Shown: positions 1 to 7,354 of the stretch, piece after piece
Numbering within the stretch: position 1 is the first letter of the stretch
How the letters are laid out: the number at the start of each line of letters is the position of its first letter
Position numbers and translations under genes: made by a program
Notes under the pieces: generated by a model
Databases searched by the model: none
Seen by the model: only the letters and a program-made list of their open reading frames with translations
What the model was told of the DNA's origin: nothing
DNA from: Pararhodobacter zhoushanensis
GTDB lineage: Bacteria; Pseudomonadota; Alphaproteobacteria; Rhodobacterales; Rhodobacteraceae
Reading direction: 5' to 3'
DNA length: 40,520 nucleotides
Assembly: GCF_003990445.1 (NCBI RefSeq)
Contig: NZ_REEZ01000019.1
Coordinates: 1 to 40,520 of the forward strand

Positions 1-77
1 TGAAGCTCAGAGCGAAACTCGCTTCTCGGTCAGTGCTGGGGAACCGGCGAAATCAATGGGGCGGAGACGGCGCATAC
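1..77. mobile_element. IS66-type element, right end (partial)
   Basis: Terminal fragment of an insertion sequence. Read on the minus strand from base 77 inward, it starts GTATGCGCCGTCTCCG and matches the start of the fragment at 40445 at 24 of 26 positions, forming the element's inverted repeat. Bases 78-85 (GGTGCACC) are the 8-bp target duplication, also found at 40437-40444. Ends starting GTA and an 8-bp duplication are typical of the IS66 family. The transposase genes are not in the window. The window starts inside the element, which sits in a sulfotransferase gene. Confidence 0.82.
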
Positions 78-85
78 GGTGCACC
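78..85. repeat. 8-bp target-site duplication of the IS66-type element
   Basis: GGTGCACC directly abuts the IS end here and is repeated at 40437-40444 against the opposite IS end. Joining the two flanks with a single copy restores the sulfotransferase reading frame. Confidence 0.82.
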
Positions 86-799
86 TATGTAAAAAATGTC
101 CTCTGGCAGCTAGATCACGGGGCACCGCACCCTGTCCCTAACCGGGTTCATGACAACGATGCGGACTTCGGCCGAGCGGGTGACAAAGGCTTCACCGCCG
201 AACAAATCCGCGAGAACGGGTACGCCTTCACGGTCTTGAGAAACCCGATCGAGCGCTTCCTTTCTTTGTATTTTGACAAAGTAGTTGGACCGGGTTGGCA
301 CAATTTCGTCAATCTTCGCGGTGTTTTGGTCGACTATCACCGTCTCAATCCAGACGCTGACACCGTTGAGGGACACCGCAGAAACTGTGAGATACTTATC
401 AACTGGATTGAGATGAGCCTTAATGGCGAGGCAGAGCTGAGCGCGGACTCCCACTGGACGCTTCAAAGCGACCGACTGCCTATCATGAAGCAGCTCGACT
501 TAAAATTATTGATGCTTGCCAATGTTGACACAACACTGAAGATGCTTCTTGAACCGCGCATTCCAGGGCTAGATCCGACGATACTCAAGGTCGAAAGAAA
601 CGAGTCACCCAAGCCCGTATCTCGCAGTCAGATCATGACAAAAGAGCTCCGAGAGTCGATTGCCAGAGTCTACAAGAGGGACATGTGGTTGACGTACATG
701 ACTTGGAAATACTGGAATAACGAGAAGCCGTCAAACTCGCGAGAAATACCGCGCACCAGTCAGATTTTTGATTATGCTGAGGCGGCCCTAGATTTGTAG
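86..799 (+). pseudogene. Sulfotransferase, 3' part (interrupted by IS66-type element)
   Basis: C-terminal 237 codons of a PAPS-dependent sulfotransferase (Sulfotransfer_2-like); the first 28 codons lie at 40361-40444 at the other end of the window. Joined, the sequence reads IPKCGCTYVKN, the 5'-phosphosulfate-binding loop, and here the 3'-phosphate site is visible as VLRNPIERFLSLYFDKV. An apparent start at 56 is inside the IS end and would make an artificial N-terminus lacking the PAPS loop, so I do not use it. The stop at 797-799 is 2 bp from an IS3 terminus. The enzyme would have transferred sulfate to a carbohydrate; the insertion very probably inactivates it. Confidence 0.8.
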
Positions 800-801
800 A
801 C

Positions 802-1232
802 TGAACCGCGCCGGGTTCGCCGGAGGCTGATTGACGTTAGTTACGCGGTCATGGCTTCAGTTTCCAGAGCTGCGAAGAAGTTGGTCTCTGTTTCTGATGG
901 CGGAATGTTCCCTATGGGCTCGAGCAGGCGGCGGTTGTTGAACCAATCGACCCATTCCAGTGTAGCGTATTCCACGACTTCGAAGTTGCGCCATGGGCCG
1001 CGACGGTGGATGCCTTCTGCTTTGAACAGACCGTTGATCGTCTCGGCCAGTGCGTTGTCATAACTGTCGCCGACACTTCCGACTGAGGGTTCGATGCCTG
1101 CTTCGGCCAGTCGCTCGGTGTACTTGATGGACAGATATTGCGATCCGCGGTCCGAATGATGGACGAGCCCCATGCCCTTGGTCGGGCGTCGTTCATGGAC
1201 CGCCTGTTAGAGGGCATCGAGAACGAACCCGC
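802..1232 (-). pseudogene. IS3-family transposase OrfB, C-terminal remnant
   Basis: The minus strand encodes the C-terminal third of an IS3-family integrase-type transposase: HHSDRGSQYLS (second catalytic Asp) and SYDNALAETINGLFK (catalytic Glu), stop at 841. An in-frame TAA lies upstream at 1207-1209 (within FVLDAL-stop-QAVHERRP), and similarity ends near 1232, where a methyltransferase fragment begins. The bases from 802 (TGAACCGCGCCGGGTTCGCC) look like the right IS3 terminus, 2 bp after the sulfotransferase stop. OrfA and the rest of OrfB are missing, so it cannot move by itself. Confidence 0.8.
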
Positions 1233-1612
1233 ATGCCCTGCGACGTCGAGGGCGTTCTGCACGCGTTGAACAGGCTGCTTGCGCCGGGGGGGCACATCTT
1301 TTCCGTGCCGATACGGGGCTCAGGACGTCCGAGGATCAATCGCCCGATCTCACCGAGGCGGAACGCAAGGCACGGTTCGGGCACGAAACCCACCGGCGGA
1401 TTTTCGGCGCAGAGAGCCTGCAAGAGATGCTGACCGCTGTCTGGGGGCCCGGCAGGCATCTGATCGAACCGATAGAGCTGTTCACAAGGGACGAAATGCG
1501 CATGACCGGCATTCCCTACAGGCCTGGAAAGGCGTCAGCTCCCACAGCCTTTTCCAGTATCAGAAAGGACACCCTGTGGCGTCATGATCCAACCGCCAGT
1601 TCCGAGAGGTGA
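1233..1612 (+). pseudogene. SAM-dependent methyltransferase, truncated and frameshifted
   Basis: The C-terminal part of a class I methyltransferase is readable in two frames. The first (from 1233) gives VEGVLHALNRLLAPGGHIF followed by SVPI, the usual post-motif strand region. A frame change near 1305-1315 leads to a second frame with TSEDQSPDLTEAERKARFGH, then ETHRRIFGAESLQEML, ending at 1612. This resembles the C-terminal half of small methyltransferases found in polysaccharide gene clusters. The N-terminal half with the SAM-binding GxGxG motif is absent, cut off at the IS3 junction. Non-functional. Confidence 0.6.
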
Positions 1613-1648
1613 CTGGGTACAGGACCGCTTCTCCCCCTCAGCGGCGCC

Positions 1649-1942
1649 TCAGTTCAGCCCTGCGGCCTGTCGCAGCGCCTCGTTCATCCGCGTCTGCCAA
1701 CCCGCCCCTTGTGCCTTGAAACGCGAGACCACTTCGGGGTCCAGACGCAGGGATACCGCGACCTTCGGGTTCTCGGCCTTCGGGCGCCCGCCCGCAGACT
1801 TGCGCATCGTCTCGGCCAGCGCCGGGAAGACCTCGGCGAAGGGCTTCGCATGAGCGCGCTGTGCCTCGGTGGCTTCAGGGGCGTCGGGATCGCTGGCGAT
1901 CATCGCCTGTATCCTGGCTTCGCTGAGCGGCTTCTTGGTCAT
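1649..1942 (-). CDS. brnA: BrnA-like antitoxin
   Basis: A 97-residue protein, the antitoxin of a type II toxin-antitoxin pair. The C-terminal third (KVAVSLRLDPEVVSRFKAQG, then GWQTRMNEALRQAAGLN) is a ribbon-helix-helix DNA-binding domain. The N-terminal part is charged and would bind the toxin. The start was chosen at MTKKPLSE because it overlaps the toxin stop by four bases (ATGA, 1939-1942), the usual translational coupling of brnT-brnA. In known systems BrnA neutralises BrnT and represses the operon; a candidate operator lies at 2210-2229. The likely role is plasmid maintenance. Confidence 0.8.
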   Translation of the reverse strand: MTKKPLSEARIQAMIASDPDAPEATEAQRAHAKPFAEVFPALAETMRKSAGGRPKAENPKVAVSLRLDPEVVSRFKAQGAGWQTRMNEALRQAAGLN

Positions 1943-2184
1943 AGCAGTTCCCTTTCCTTCCAACTGGCGGGGCGCATCGAAATCACCGAGACGCCCTGAG
2001 TTCCCAGCACGGCGAAGACGACAGCAATCGTGCCATCCGCCAGCCGGCCGATCGCCATATGGCGGTTCCCCTTCGCCGGGACGACCAAGGACGACAGGAA
2101 GAACATCTCGTCCAGATCGGCAAAGTCGAGCCCGTGCTTGGCCAGATTGCTCAACCTCTTGGGCGCATCCCAGGCGATCATCAT
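1939..2184 (-). CDS. brnT: BrnT-like ribonuclease toxin
   Basis: An 81-residue protein of the BrnT family (DUF497), a RelE-like ribonuclease toxin. The typical opening IAWDAPKRLSNLAKHGLDF is present, followed by a basic beta-rich core and an MRPASWKERELL tail, in place of the family's usual ISARKAT-like end. Two start codons in tandem (2184 and 2181) are possible. It is first in the operon, overlaps brnA by four bases, and lies downstream of and codirectional with repA, so it may also receive read-through from repA. Length and gene order fit known brnTA operons. Confidence 0.8.
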   Translation of the reverse strand: MMIAWDAPKRLSNLAKHGLDFADLDEMFFLSSLVVPAKGNRHMAIGRLADGTIAVVFAVLGTQGVSVISMRPASWKERELL

Positions 2185-2209
2185 GCGTGTACCCTACATC
2201 ATCAATGTG

Positions 2210-2229
2210 GTTTTTGTAGATACAAAAAC
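2210..2229. promoter_or_regulatory. Perfect inverted repeat upstream of brnTA, candidate operator
   Basis: GTTTTTGTA-GA-TACAAAAAC is a perfect 9-bp inverted repeat with a 2-bp spacer, 25 bp upstream of the toxin start in the repA-brnT gap. BrnA-type antitoxins bind palindromes in their own promoter, so this is the best operator candidate. No clear promoter boxes were identified. Confidence 0.5.
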
Positions 2230-2292
2230 AAGCAGAGGCCACGCGAAAAAAGGGGCGTGTGACGGGATGTCTGGACGGCAGGGGCGCTGCCC

Positions 2293-3294
2293 CTACCCCC
2301 GCTCCATCCGCTTGGTGATCCAGCCCAGAAAGGCCTTGTCCGGCGCGCGCAGGGTTTTGCGCCCCGAGGCTTCCCACATCGCCCGCCACTCGGCTTCCAG
2401 AGCGTAGATGTCCCAGCCGGGGGCCGCGGCGCGGGCGGCTTCCAGTGTCTCCGAGGCCAAGGGGCCAAGACCCGTCCCAAAGCCTGCGACCGGTCGGCGC
2501 GGGGTCACGCGGATGATGTCGCCGGGCATCTCTTCCAGCCGGTAGTCGGGCAGATTGTCGGCGGCGATCATGTCGCGGATCATCTTGCGAAACACCCGCG
2601 ACGGCGAGCCTGACCCCGATTTAAGATGCAGCAGCTCCAGCCGCACCCCCCAGTGCGCCTGCCGGCCGCAATGCTTGCGCGCCAGCTCGTAGATGCGCCG
2701 TTCCAGCGGTTTGCGCAGGCGGAAATAGTCGCGGCTGATGGTCAGCACCGATTTCGACAGCACCGCGCGGTACAGCCAGTCCGACAGCGTCACCGCGACC
2801 GAGATCATCCGCCCGCCCCGCGTCTTGCGCGCGATCTCCCAGCTTTCGATCAGGCCGAAGCCGCGCGTCGTCTCGATCCCGCCAGTCACGATGTTGGTGG
2901 TGATGCGCGTGCCCGCCAGCCGCTCGAAGGCCTGACACAGCCGGTTGTACCCGTCGCCCGAAGTCTCGCGGTTGGTCGACACCATGAGGTCATGCGCGCG
3001 CAGATGCAGGGTGCGGCTGATCGTGCGTCCCGCATTCACCGCCGCCATCAGCTGGCTGATGCAATAGATCAGGATGTCCTTGTCGTGGATCGTCGCCAGA
3101 CCGCGGACCGAGGGCGTCACGGTGATGGCTACATCGTTGTGACGATAGCTCAGGATGCGTAGATCGGGCCGGGTCGACAAAGAGAAGACCGGATGCTCCA
3201 TTGTGCCCAGATCATCCTTGGGCGAGGCATCGAAGATATCGCACAGGAAGAAATCCCGCTGCGGATGGCGGTCAGGAAGCAGAGCGCTGGTCAT
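2293..3294 (-). CDS. repA: Plasmid replication initiator RepA (RPA family)
   Basis: A 333-residue replication initiator of the RPA family (PF10134 type), which binds iterons at the origin and recruits the host replisome. Family hallmarks visible are RHPQRDFFLCDIFD near the N-terminus, GLATIHDKDILIYCISQL (about 65-82), STNRETSGDGYNRLCQAFERL, FGLIESWEI, and SRDYFRLRKPLERRIYELAR (about 195-215), a winged-helix-like segment. The start at 3294 has a GGAGG about 9 bp upstream. It is divergent from parA, with the presumed origin in between. This repA/parAB layout is one of the standard Rhodobacterales plasmid types; the compatibility subgroup (for example RepA-I) cannot be assigned without a phylogeny. 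Confidence 0.9.
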   Translation of the reverse strand: MTSALLPDRHPQRDFFLCDIFDASPKDDLGTMEHPVFSLSTRPDLRILSYRHNDVAITVTPSVRGLATIHDKDILIYCISQLMAAVNAGRTISRTLHLRAHDLMVSTNRETSGDGYNRLCQAFERLAGTRITTNIVTGGIETTRGFGLIESWEIARKTRGGRMISVAVTLSDWLYRAVLSKSVLTISRDYFRLRKPLERRIYELARKHCGRQAHWGVRLELLHLKSGSGSPSRVFRKMIRDMIAADNLPDYRLEEMPGDIIRVTPRRPVAGFGTGLGPLASETLEAARAAAPGWDIYALEAEWRAMWEASGRKTLRAPDKAFLGWITKRMERG

Positions 3295-3333
3295 CGCGGT
3301 GTCCCCTCCGTTTCCGCTGCTGTCCGGGCCGCG

Positions 3334-3600
3334 CCGGATTCGGGGTTTCCCGGATTCGTGGTTTCAATGACATCCAGTCTACGGGTCGCCTTGGAGCCTG
3401 TCCAGAAAGCGCCGCGTCATCTTCGGGGGTTCAGAGTCGGGTTGTCGGGGTTTCAGAATCGCCCAAACGTGGTTCTAGATTCACCGCGCCCGGCTGAATG
3501 GCGAATTTCAGCTTATATTTCAGCAGGCTAGCCAGGCACTCTGGAACCCTTAACGTATAAATAACATAAAATAACTAAGACGCAGCTGAGGATGGGCAAA
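3334..3600. other. Candidate replication origin: iteron-like repeats plus AT-rich segment
   Basis: The 400-bp gap between divergent repA and parA holds four imperfect copies of a CGGGGTTTC-type motif, at 3341, 3357, 3424 and 3446. The first two sit in two tandem 16-bp repeats, 3334-3349 and 3350-3365, that differ at one base. The last two share 14 of 16 bases and are 22 bp apart. About 90 bp further is an AT-rich stretch (3551-3583, TATAAATAACATAAAATAAC) suited to strand opening. Repeats plus an AT-rich tract next to repA suggest oriV. No DnaA box was recognised. Confidence 0.55.
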
Positions 3601-3695
3601 ACTGGCAGCCGGATCGCCGGTGAGAAGCCTTTGAAAGGGCTGAGAATACAAAAGATGTAGCGTAAAAGCTTTCATGTTCGCGAAAATCGGGTATC

Positions 3696-5120
3696 TTGCC
3701 GGAAACGGCGAACATGGAGCCTTTCGTGACCAGCGAGCAGAGCCTGCCCCCCTATTTTGGCATCCAGCCCGACGCGGCCCTGAGCGAGCTGGGCGGCCCT
3801 GTCGGCACCGGCAGTTTTCAGTCTCTGGCGCAGGCCTGCGGGCGGGGCCATGACGATCTGGTACAGCGCGGGCTGAATGAAAGCGGGCATCGCGAATTGC
3901 GGCTGTTCTCGACCTGGGAAATCACCCGCTACCTGATCCCGATCGCCCCCGGACATTTCCGCCGGGTGATCAAGGCCAACCCCGAGCTGCCGCAGGGCCG
4001 CAGCGAAAGCGAGGGCGGCGCGCGCTGGTTCAGTCTGGACGAGGTTCTACGCCTGCGCGCGCATTTCGCCAGCGAGGGCGCGCGCAGCAAGGAATATCAG
4101 CCCTACCGGCCCAAGGGCCTGCCCGCCAAGATCCTTGCCGTGGCGAACTTCAAGGGCGGCGTTGGCAAGACCTCGACGGCGGCGCATCTGGCAATGTCGG
4201 CGGCGCTCGATGGGTACAAGGTGCTGGTGATCGACCTCGACAGCCAAGGGTCCATGACCTCGATCTTCGGCAACCGGGTCGAGGATGAATGGCAAACCGT
4301 CTTCCCGCTGCTGGCGCGGCACTACGCGAAACATCTGCGCGCCGACAACCAGCGCCGTCTTGATCGCGGTGATGCGCCGATCCCGCTGGACGACCAGCTG
4401 GCCGATGCGCTGAAGATCACGTCCGACGAGGTCATCCAGCACACCCACTGGCCCAACATCGACCTGATTGGCGCGCAACTGAACCTCTATTGGGCCGAGT
4501 TCCAGATCCCCGTCTGGCGCATGGCCGCGCGGGGCTGGAAGCTGTGGGATGCGCTGACCGATGTGCTGGCCGAAGACGGGGTGCTCGACCGGTATGATCT
4601 GGTGATCCTCGATACGCCCCCGGCGCTGGGGTATCTGACGATCAACGGGCTGGCCGCCGCCGATATCCTGCTGGTGCCGACCGGGGCCAGTTTTCTGGAA
4701 TTCGATTCCACCGGCCGTTTCTTTGACATGCTCTACGCCACCTTCCAGTCGATCGAAGAGGGCGAGAACATGGCCGCCCGCGCGTTGGGCCGGCCCGAGC
4801 TGTCGTTCGAATGGGACGCGGTGCGGGCGGTGATTACCCGTTTCGACGGGGTGCAGCAGACCGAGATGGCCTCCTTGATGCAGGCCTGGCTGGGCCGGTC
4901 GCTGATGCCGTCACGCCAGGGGTTCACCGCGCTGATCGGGCAGGCCAGCGAGCAGGTCGCCGGGATCTACGAGGCCGATTACCGCGACTTCAACCGCGAG
5001 ACCTATATCCGAGGCCGCGAAACCTTTGACGAAACCTATGCCATGGTGAAGCGCCTGTTCATCGGGGCTTGGCGGCGCGACGAGCTGGCGCGTGAGGCCG
5101 AAGAAAAGGCCGCGGGATGA
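3696..5120 (+). CDS. parA: Plasmid partition ATPase ParA
   Basis: A 474-residue ParA-type Walker ATPase that, with ParB and a centromere, segregates the plasmid. An N-terminal region of about 135 residues carries a helix-turn-helix-like segment (TWEITRYLIPI), as in autoregulating ParA proteins. The deviant Walker A box is VANFKGGVGKTSTAAHLA (about residues 148-165), Walker B-like VLVIDLDSQGSMTS follows, and LVILDTPPALGYLTING is further on. The longest frame starts with TTG at 3696; an ATG at 3714 is an alternative start. Divergent from repA and upstream of parB, it is probably autoregulated through its N-terminal DNA-binding region. Confidence 0.9.
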   Translation: MPETANMEPFVTSEQSLPPYFGIQPDAALSELGGPVGTGSFQSLAQACGRGHDDLVQRGLNESGHRELRLFSTWEITRYLIPIAPGHFRRVIKANPELPQGRSESEGGARWFSLDEVLRLRAHFASEGARSKEYQPYRPKGLPAKILAVANFKGGVGKTSTAAHLAMSAALDGYKVLVIDLDSQGSMTSIFGNRVEDEWQTVFPLLARHYAKHLRADNQRRLDRGDAPIPLDDQLADALKITSDEVIQHTHWPNIDLIGAQLNLYWAEFQIPVWRMAARGWKLWDALTDVLAEDGVLDRYDLVILDTPPALGYLTINGLAAADILLVPTGASFLEFDSTGRFFDMLYATFQSIEEGENMAARALGRPELSFEWDAVRAVITRFDGVQQTEMASLMQAWLGRSLMPSRQGFTALIGQASEQVAGIYEADYRDFNRETYIRGRETFDETYAMVKRLFIGAWRRDELAREAEEKAAG

Positions 5121-5213
5121 GGGGGCTTTGGTGTTTTACGCAGGGTCAGGGGGCGGAGAAATCCGGCAGCATTGAAAAAAAATCGTTATTTTTCAATGTA
5201 TTAAATGGCACGC

Positions 5214-5229
5214 GTTTCGCGCGCGAAAC
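5214..5229. promoter_or_regulatory. Candidate parS site 1
   Basis: GTTTCGCGCGCGAAAC is a perfect 16-bp palindrome 211 bp upstream of parB. It shares its half site GTTTCGC with a second palindrome about 110 bp further on. Position and symmetry fit a ParB-binding centromere. Confidence 0.6.
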
Positions 5230-5321
5230 AGCCCGTTGCGAAACCTTCCGCCCGGCACTCTGCCCCGCGCTTTCCAGCGGTTCGTTTGAAAAGTCACCTA
5301 AAATCAATGCGTTGATCCAGC

Positions 5322-5343
5322 CCTGTTTCGCACGCGAAACAGG
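5322..5343. promoter_or_regulatory. Candidate parS site 2
   Basis: CCTGTTTCGC-AC-GCGAAACAGG has 10-bp perfect arms around a 2-bp centre, 82 bp upstream of parB. It has the same GTTTCGC half site as the palindrome at 5214-5229. Confidence 0.6.
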
Positions 5344-5424
5344 CAGCGGTCGCCGTCCTCACCCGATGTTTGCCCTTCCGGGTGACGCTGTTCCCCTCAA
5401 GCCTCGCCTCGAAAGGACTGCCGC

Positions 5425-6501
5425 ATGGCCCGCAAACGCCTCAGCCTGACCGGACCCTTCGCCGCGCCGCCCGCGGGCGATCCGCTCGACACCTCTTCGC
5501 TTCCGCCCCGGCTGGCAACCCGGGCGATGGGCCTTGGCGTGCCGCCCATCGCCCGGGTTGCCAGTGACGCGTCGGCCACGGCGGCTCTGGACGAGATGAC
5601 TCAGGCCTGGGTCGAAGCGCAGGCCGCCGGGCGGATGGTGCAGAGCCTGCCGCTCAAGGCAGTTCATGAGACTTGGCTGGTGCGCGACCGGTTGTCTCTC
5701 GACAATGAGGAGATGGCCGATCTGATCGAGTCGATCCGCGACCGGGGCCAGCAAGTGCCGATCGAGGTGGTTGCGCTGGAAGATGGACGCTTTGGCCTGA
5801 TATCGGGCTGGCGGCGTCTGCGCGCGCTCAGGGTGCTGTCACAAGAGCACGATGGTGCGCGGTTCGGCCAGATTCTGGCATTGCTGCGCAAACCGGCAGG
5901 TCCGGCCGAGGCGTATCGCGCCATGGTCGAAGAGAACGAGATTCGCGCCAACCTATCCTATTACGAGCGCGCCCGCATTGCCGCTCGTGCCGCCGAGGCC
6001 GGAGCGTTCGAGGATGCGCGCGCTGCAGTCAACGCGCTGTTCGCAGCGGGCAGCCGGGCCAAACGCTCGAAGATCGGCAGCTTTCTGGTGCTGGTCGAGG
6101 CGCTGGATGACAAGCTGCGCTTCGCCGAGGCGATTCCCGAACGGCTGGGTCTGGGGCTGGCCAAGGCGCTGGACGAGGTGCCGGGTTTTCGTGACCGGCT
6201 GCGCGACCGGCTGCGTAAAGCAATACCCGACAGCGCGGAAAAGGAGTTGGCGCTGTTGACGCGCGCGCTGGTCTCGAATCGACCTGCTCCCCCGGTAGAA
6301 GCCCTTAAGAAAACAGCATTATCTGAGGAAAGTCGCAACCGCGAAGAGTTAATGCCTGATCCAGGCCTGACCGAGCCGCAAGACAAGGTCTCGATTCTAG
6401 GGCCAAAGCGTGTTGTCGAAGAATTTCGCGTTTTCTGCCGCGCGCACAACTTGACCCTCTGGCAAGGCCTTGAAGACCTGATGTCCACACGAAGGAGTTG
6501 A
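5425..6501 (+). CDS. parB: Plasmid partition protein ParB
   Basis: A 358-residue ParB/RepB-family centromere-binding protein. The ParB N-terminal domain is visible as LSLDNEEMADLIESIRDRGQ (about residues 90-110) and LISGWRRLRALRVL (about 130-145). The conserved NTP-binding box appears as VEENEIRANLSYYERARIA (about 168-187), in place of the usual ENxxRxdLspiE. A helix-turn-helix region follows (RAKRSKIGSFLVLVEALDD). The C-terminal 60 residues are poorly conserved. The start ATG at 5425 follows a GAAAGGA ribosome-binding site. It is codirectional with parA, with the parS-like palindromes between the two genes. Confidence 0.9.
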   Translation: MARKRLSLTGPFAAPPAGDPLDTSSLPPRLATRAMGLGVPPIARVASDASATAALDEMTQAWVEAQAAGRMVQSLPLKAVHETWLVRDRLSLDNEEMADLIESIRDRGQQVPIEVVALEDGRFGLISGWRRLRALRVLSQEHDGARFGQILALLRKPAGPAEAYRAMVEENEIRANLSYYERARIAARAAEAGAFEDARAAVNALFAAGSRAKRSKIGSFLVLVEALDDKLRFAEAIPERLGLGLAKALDEVPGFRDRLRDRLRKAIPDSAEKELALLTRALVSNRPAPPVEALKKTALSEESRNREELMPDPGLTEPQDKVSILGPKRVVEEFRVFCRAHNLTLWQGLEDLMSTRRS

Positions 6502-6689
6502 GGTATTCCGGATGTTTCATGCCATTTTTAAGCAAACAACTGGTGTTGTTGCCGATCTCGGAGCGGGCCGGCCTGCAAACATGCTTTTCAGAGCCGTTGC
6601 CAATAGCGCGAGGTGCATTTGGGCATGGATGCCGCTACGTCGTACATCCGTGCCGTGGGTTTCTCCTCAGCAGTGTTGGAGGATCGTCC

Positions 6690-6970
6690 CATGCTACCGG
6701 AACTGCTCGGCCGTTTTCCGGAAGGCTAAGATTTTTGCACCGTGGCCGCTGATTGCGCTTAGGACACGGGCCGCTGCAGTGCGGCAGTCATTGATTGGCA
6801 TGCCACTCCAACTGAACCGTTCCGCAAGAAGAAATGACCGATGGAAGAGCGCCGCCCAGCTGTAATCGCTCGAAGCAGGAACCCTACGTGCACCTGGCAC
6901 TAGGCAGGGCACTGTGGAACCGCTGCTTCAAGGCCTTTGGCGAACGCGTAGCTGGAAGAGGCTTGGAGAA
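6690..6970 (+). pseudogene. IS5-family transposase relic, heavily decayed
   Basis: Conceptual translation across several frames gives pieces of a DDE transposase common in roseobacters. MLPELLGRFPEG, then a stop, then DFCTVAADCA-stop-DTGRC resembles the VTADGAYDTRRCH block. Then come PTEPFRKK, and in another frame GRALWNRCFKAFGERVAGRG, which resembles the C-terminal motif with about 15 residues missing. Stops, frameshifts and an internal deletion show that it is long dead. Assignment is by remembered motif similarity only. Confidence 0.5.
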
Positions 6971-7137
6971 CCAACCCGGTTATGGCAAAGGATGAGGCGA
7001 GGCTGTTCGCCTTTGATGAATTCTTGGTTGAACTCTTCCCCAAGAAGATGCGTCGCCCGGTCTACCTGCGCCGCGCACTGGAGGTTTTCCAGTTGCGTGC
7101 AGAGGGCTTGAGTGGCGGGCAGCGACCCGGCTGTAAC

Positions 7138-7185
7138 CCTTCCGGTTTCCTTCCGTTGGAAGGGTCGCGGAAGGAAACCGGAAGG
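7138..7185. repeat. Perfect 18-bp inverted repeat
   Basis: Arms 7138-7155 and 7168-7185 are exact reverse complements (CCTTCCGGTTTCCTTCCG and its complement) around a 12-bp loop. Each arm contains TTCCG/CGGAA units, and further CGGAA or TTCCG copies follow up to about 7250. It lies about 170 bp upstream of the frameshifted gene at 7355. It could be an operator, protein-binding array or recombination site. No T-tract follows, so a terminator is unlikely. Confidence 0.7.
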
Positions 7186-7354
7186 ATATCGGAACGATTG
7201 CGGAGGGATTTGGCATGTTTGCGGCCTGTTTCGTTCCGAATTATTCCGCGCTGAAAAGACAAGAAATAATAAGAAAAGAAACTGGCGGGAACCGAGATTG
7301 ACCAACCGACACGGCGAGAGGTGCAGCGGATTTGGCTTAGAAAACGCGGGGATA

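Larger units (their letters stand above)
5121..5424. other. parA-parB intergenic region with parS-like palindromes
   Basis: No convincing gene lies here. It holds an AT-rich inverted repeat (5170-5179 / 5189-5198, stem CATTGAAAAA) and two GTTTCGC-type palindromes described separately. A half site (GCGAAAC) occurs at 5237-5243. The layout suggests a centromere placed between parA and parB. Confidence 0.6.
6502..7354. other. Gene-poor stretch between parB and a decayed plasmid gene
   Basis: No intact gene is supported. It contains an IS5-type transposase relic (about 6690-6970) and a strong inverted repeat (7138-7185), listed separately. The A-rich run near 7255-7290 lies just upstream of the pseudogene at 7355. 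Short open frames here show no recognisable motif. Confidence 0.6.

Noticed and set aside
1-85. Inverted match between the window ends read as an inversion at the GGTGCACC palindrome
   Set aside because: The match continues for 26 bp on the non-sulfotransferase sides only, and the 8-bp word is present once per flank, as expected for an insertion with target duplication rather than an inversion.
56-85. Start codon at 56 for the 5'-terminal sulfotransferase fragment
   Set aside because: The bases 1-77 belong to the IS end; the frame there is accidental and lacks the PAPS loop.
6982-7254. Plus-strand frame of 90 codons after the IS5 relic
   Set aside because: It reads through the 18-bp inverted repeat and shows no domain; likely chance.
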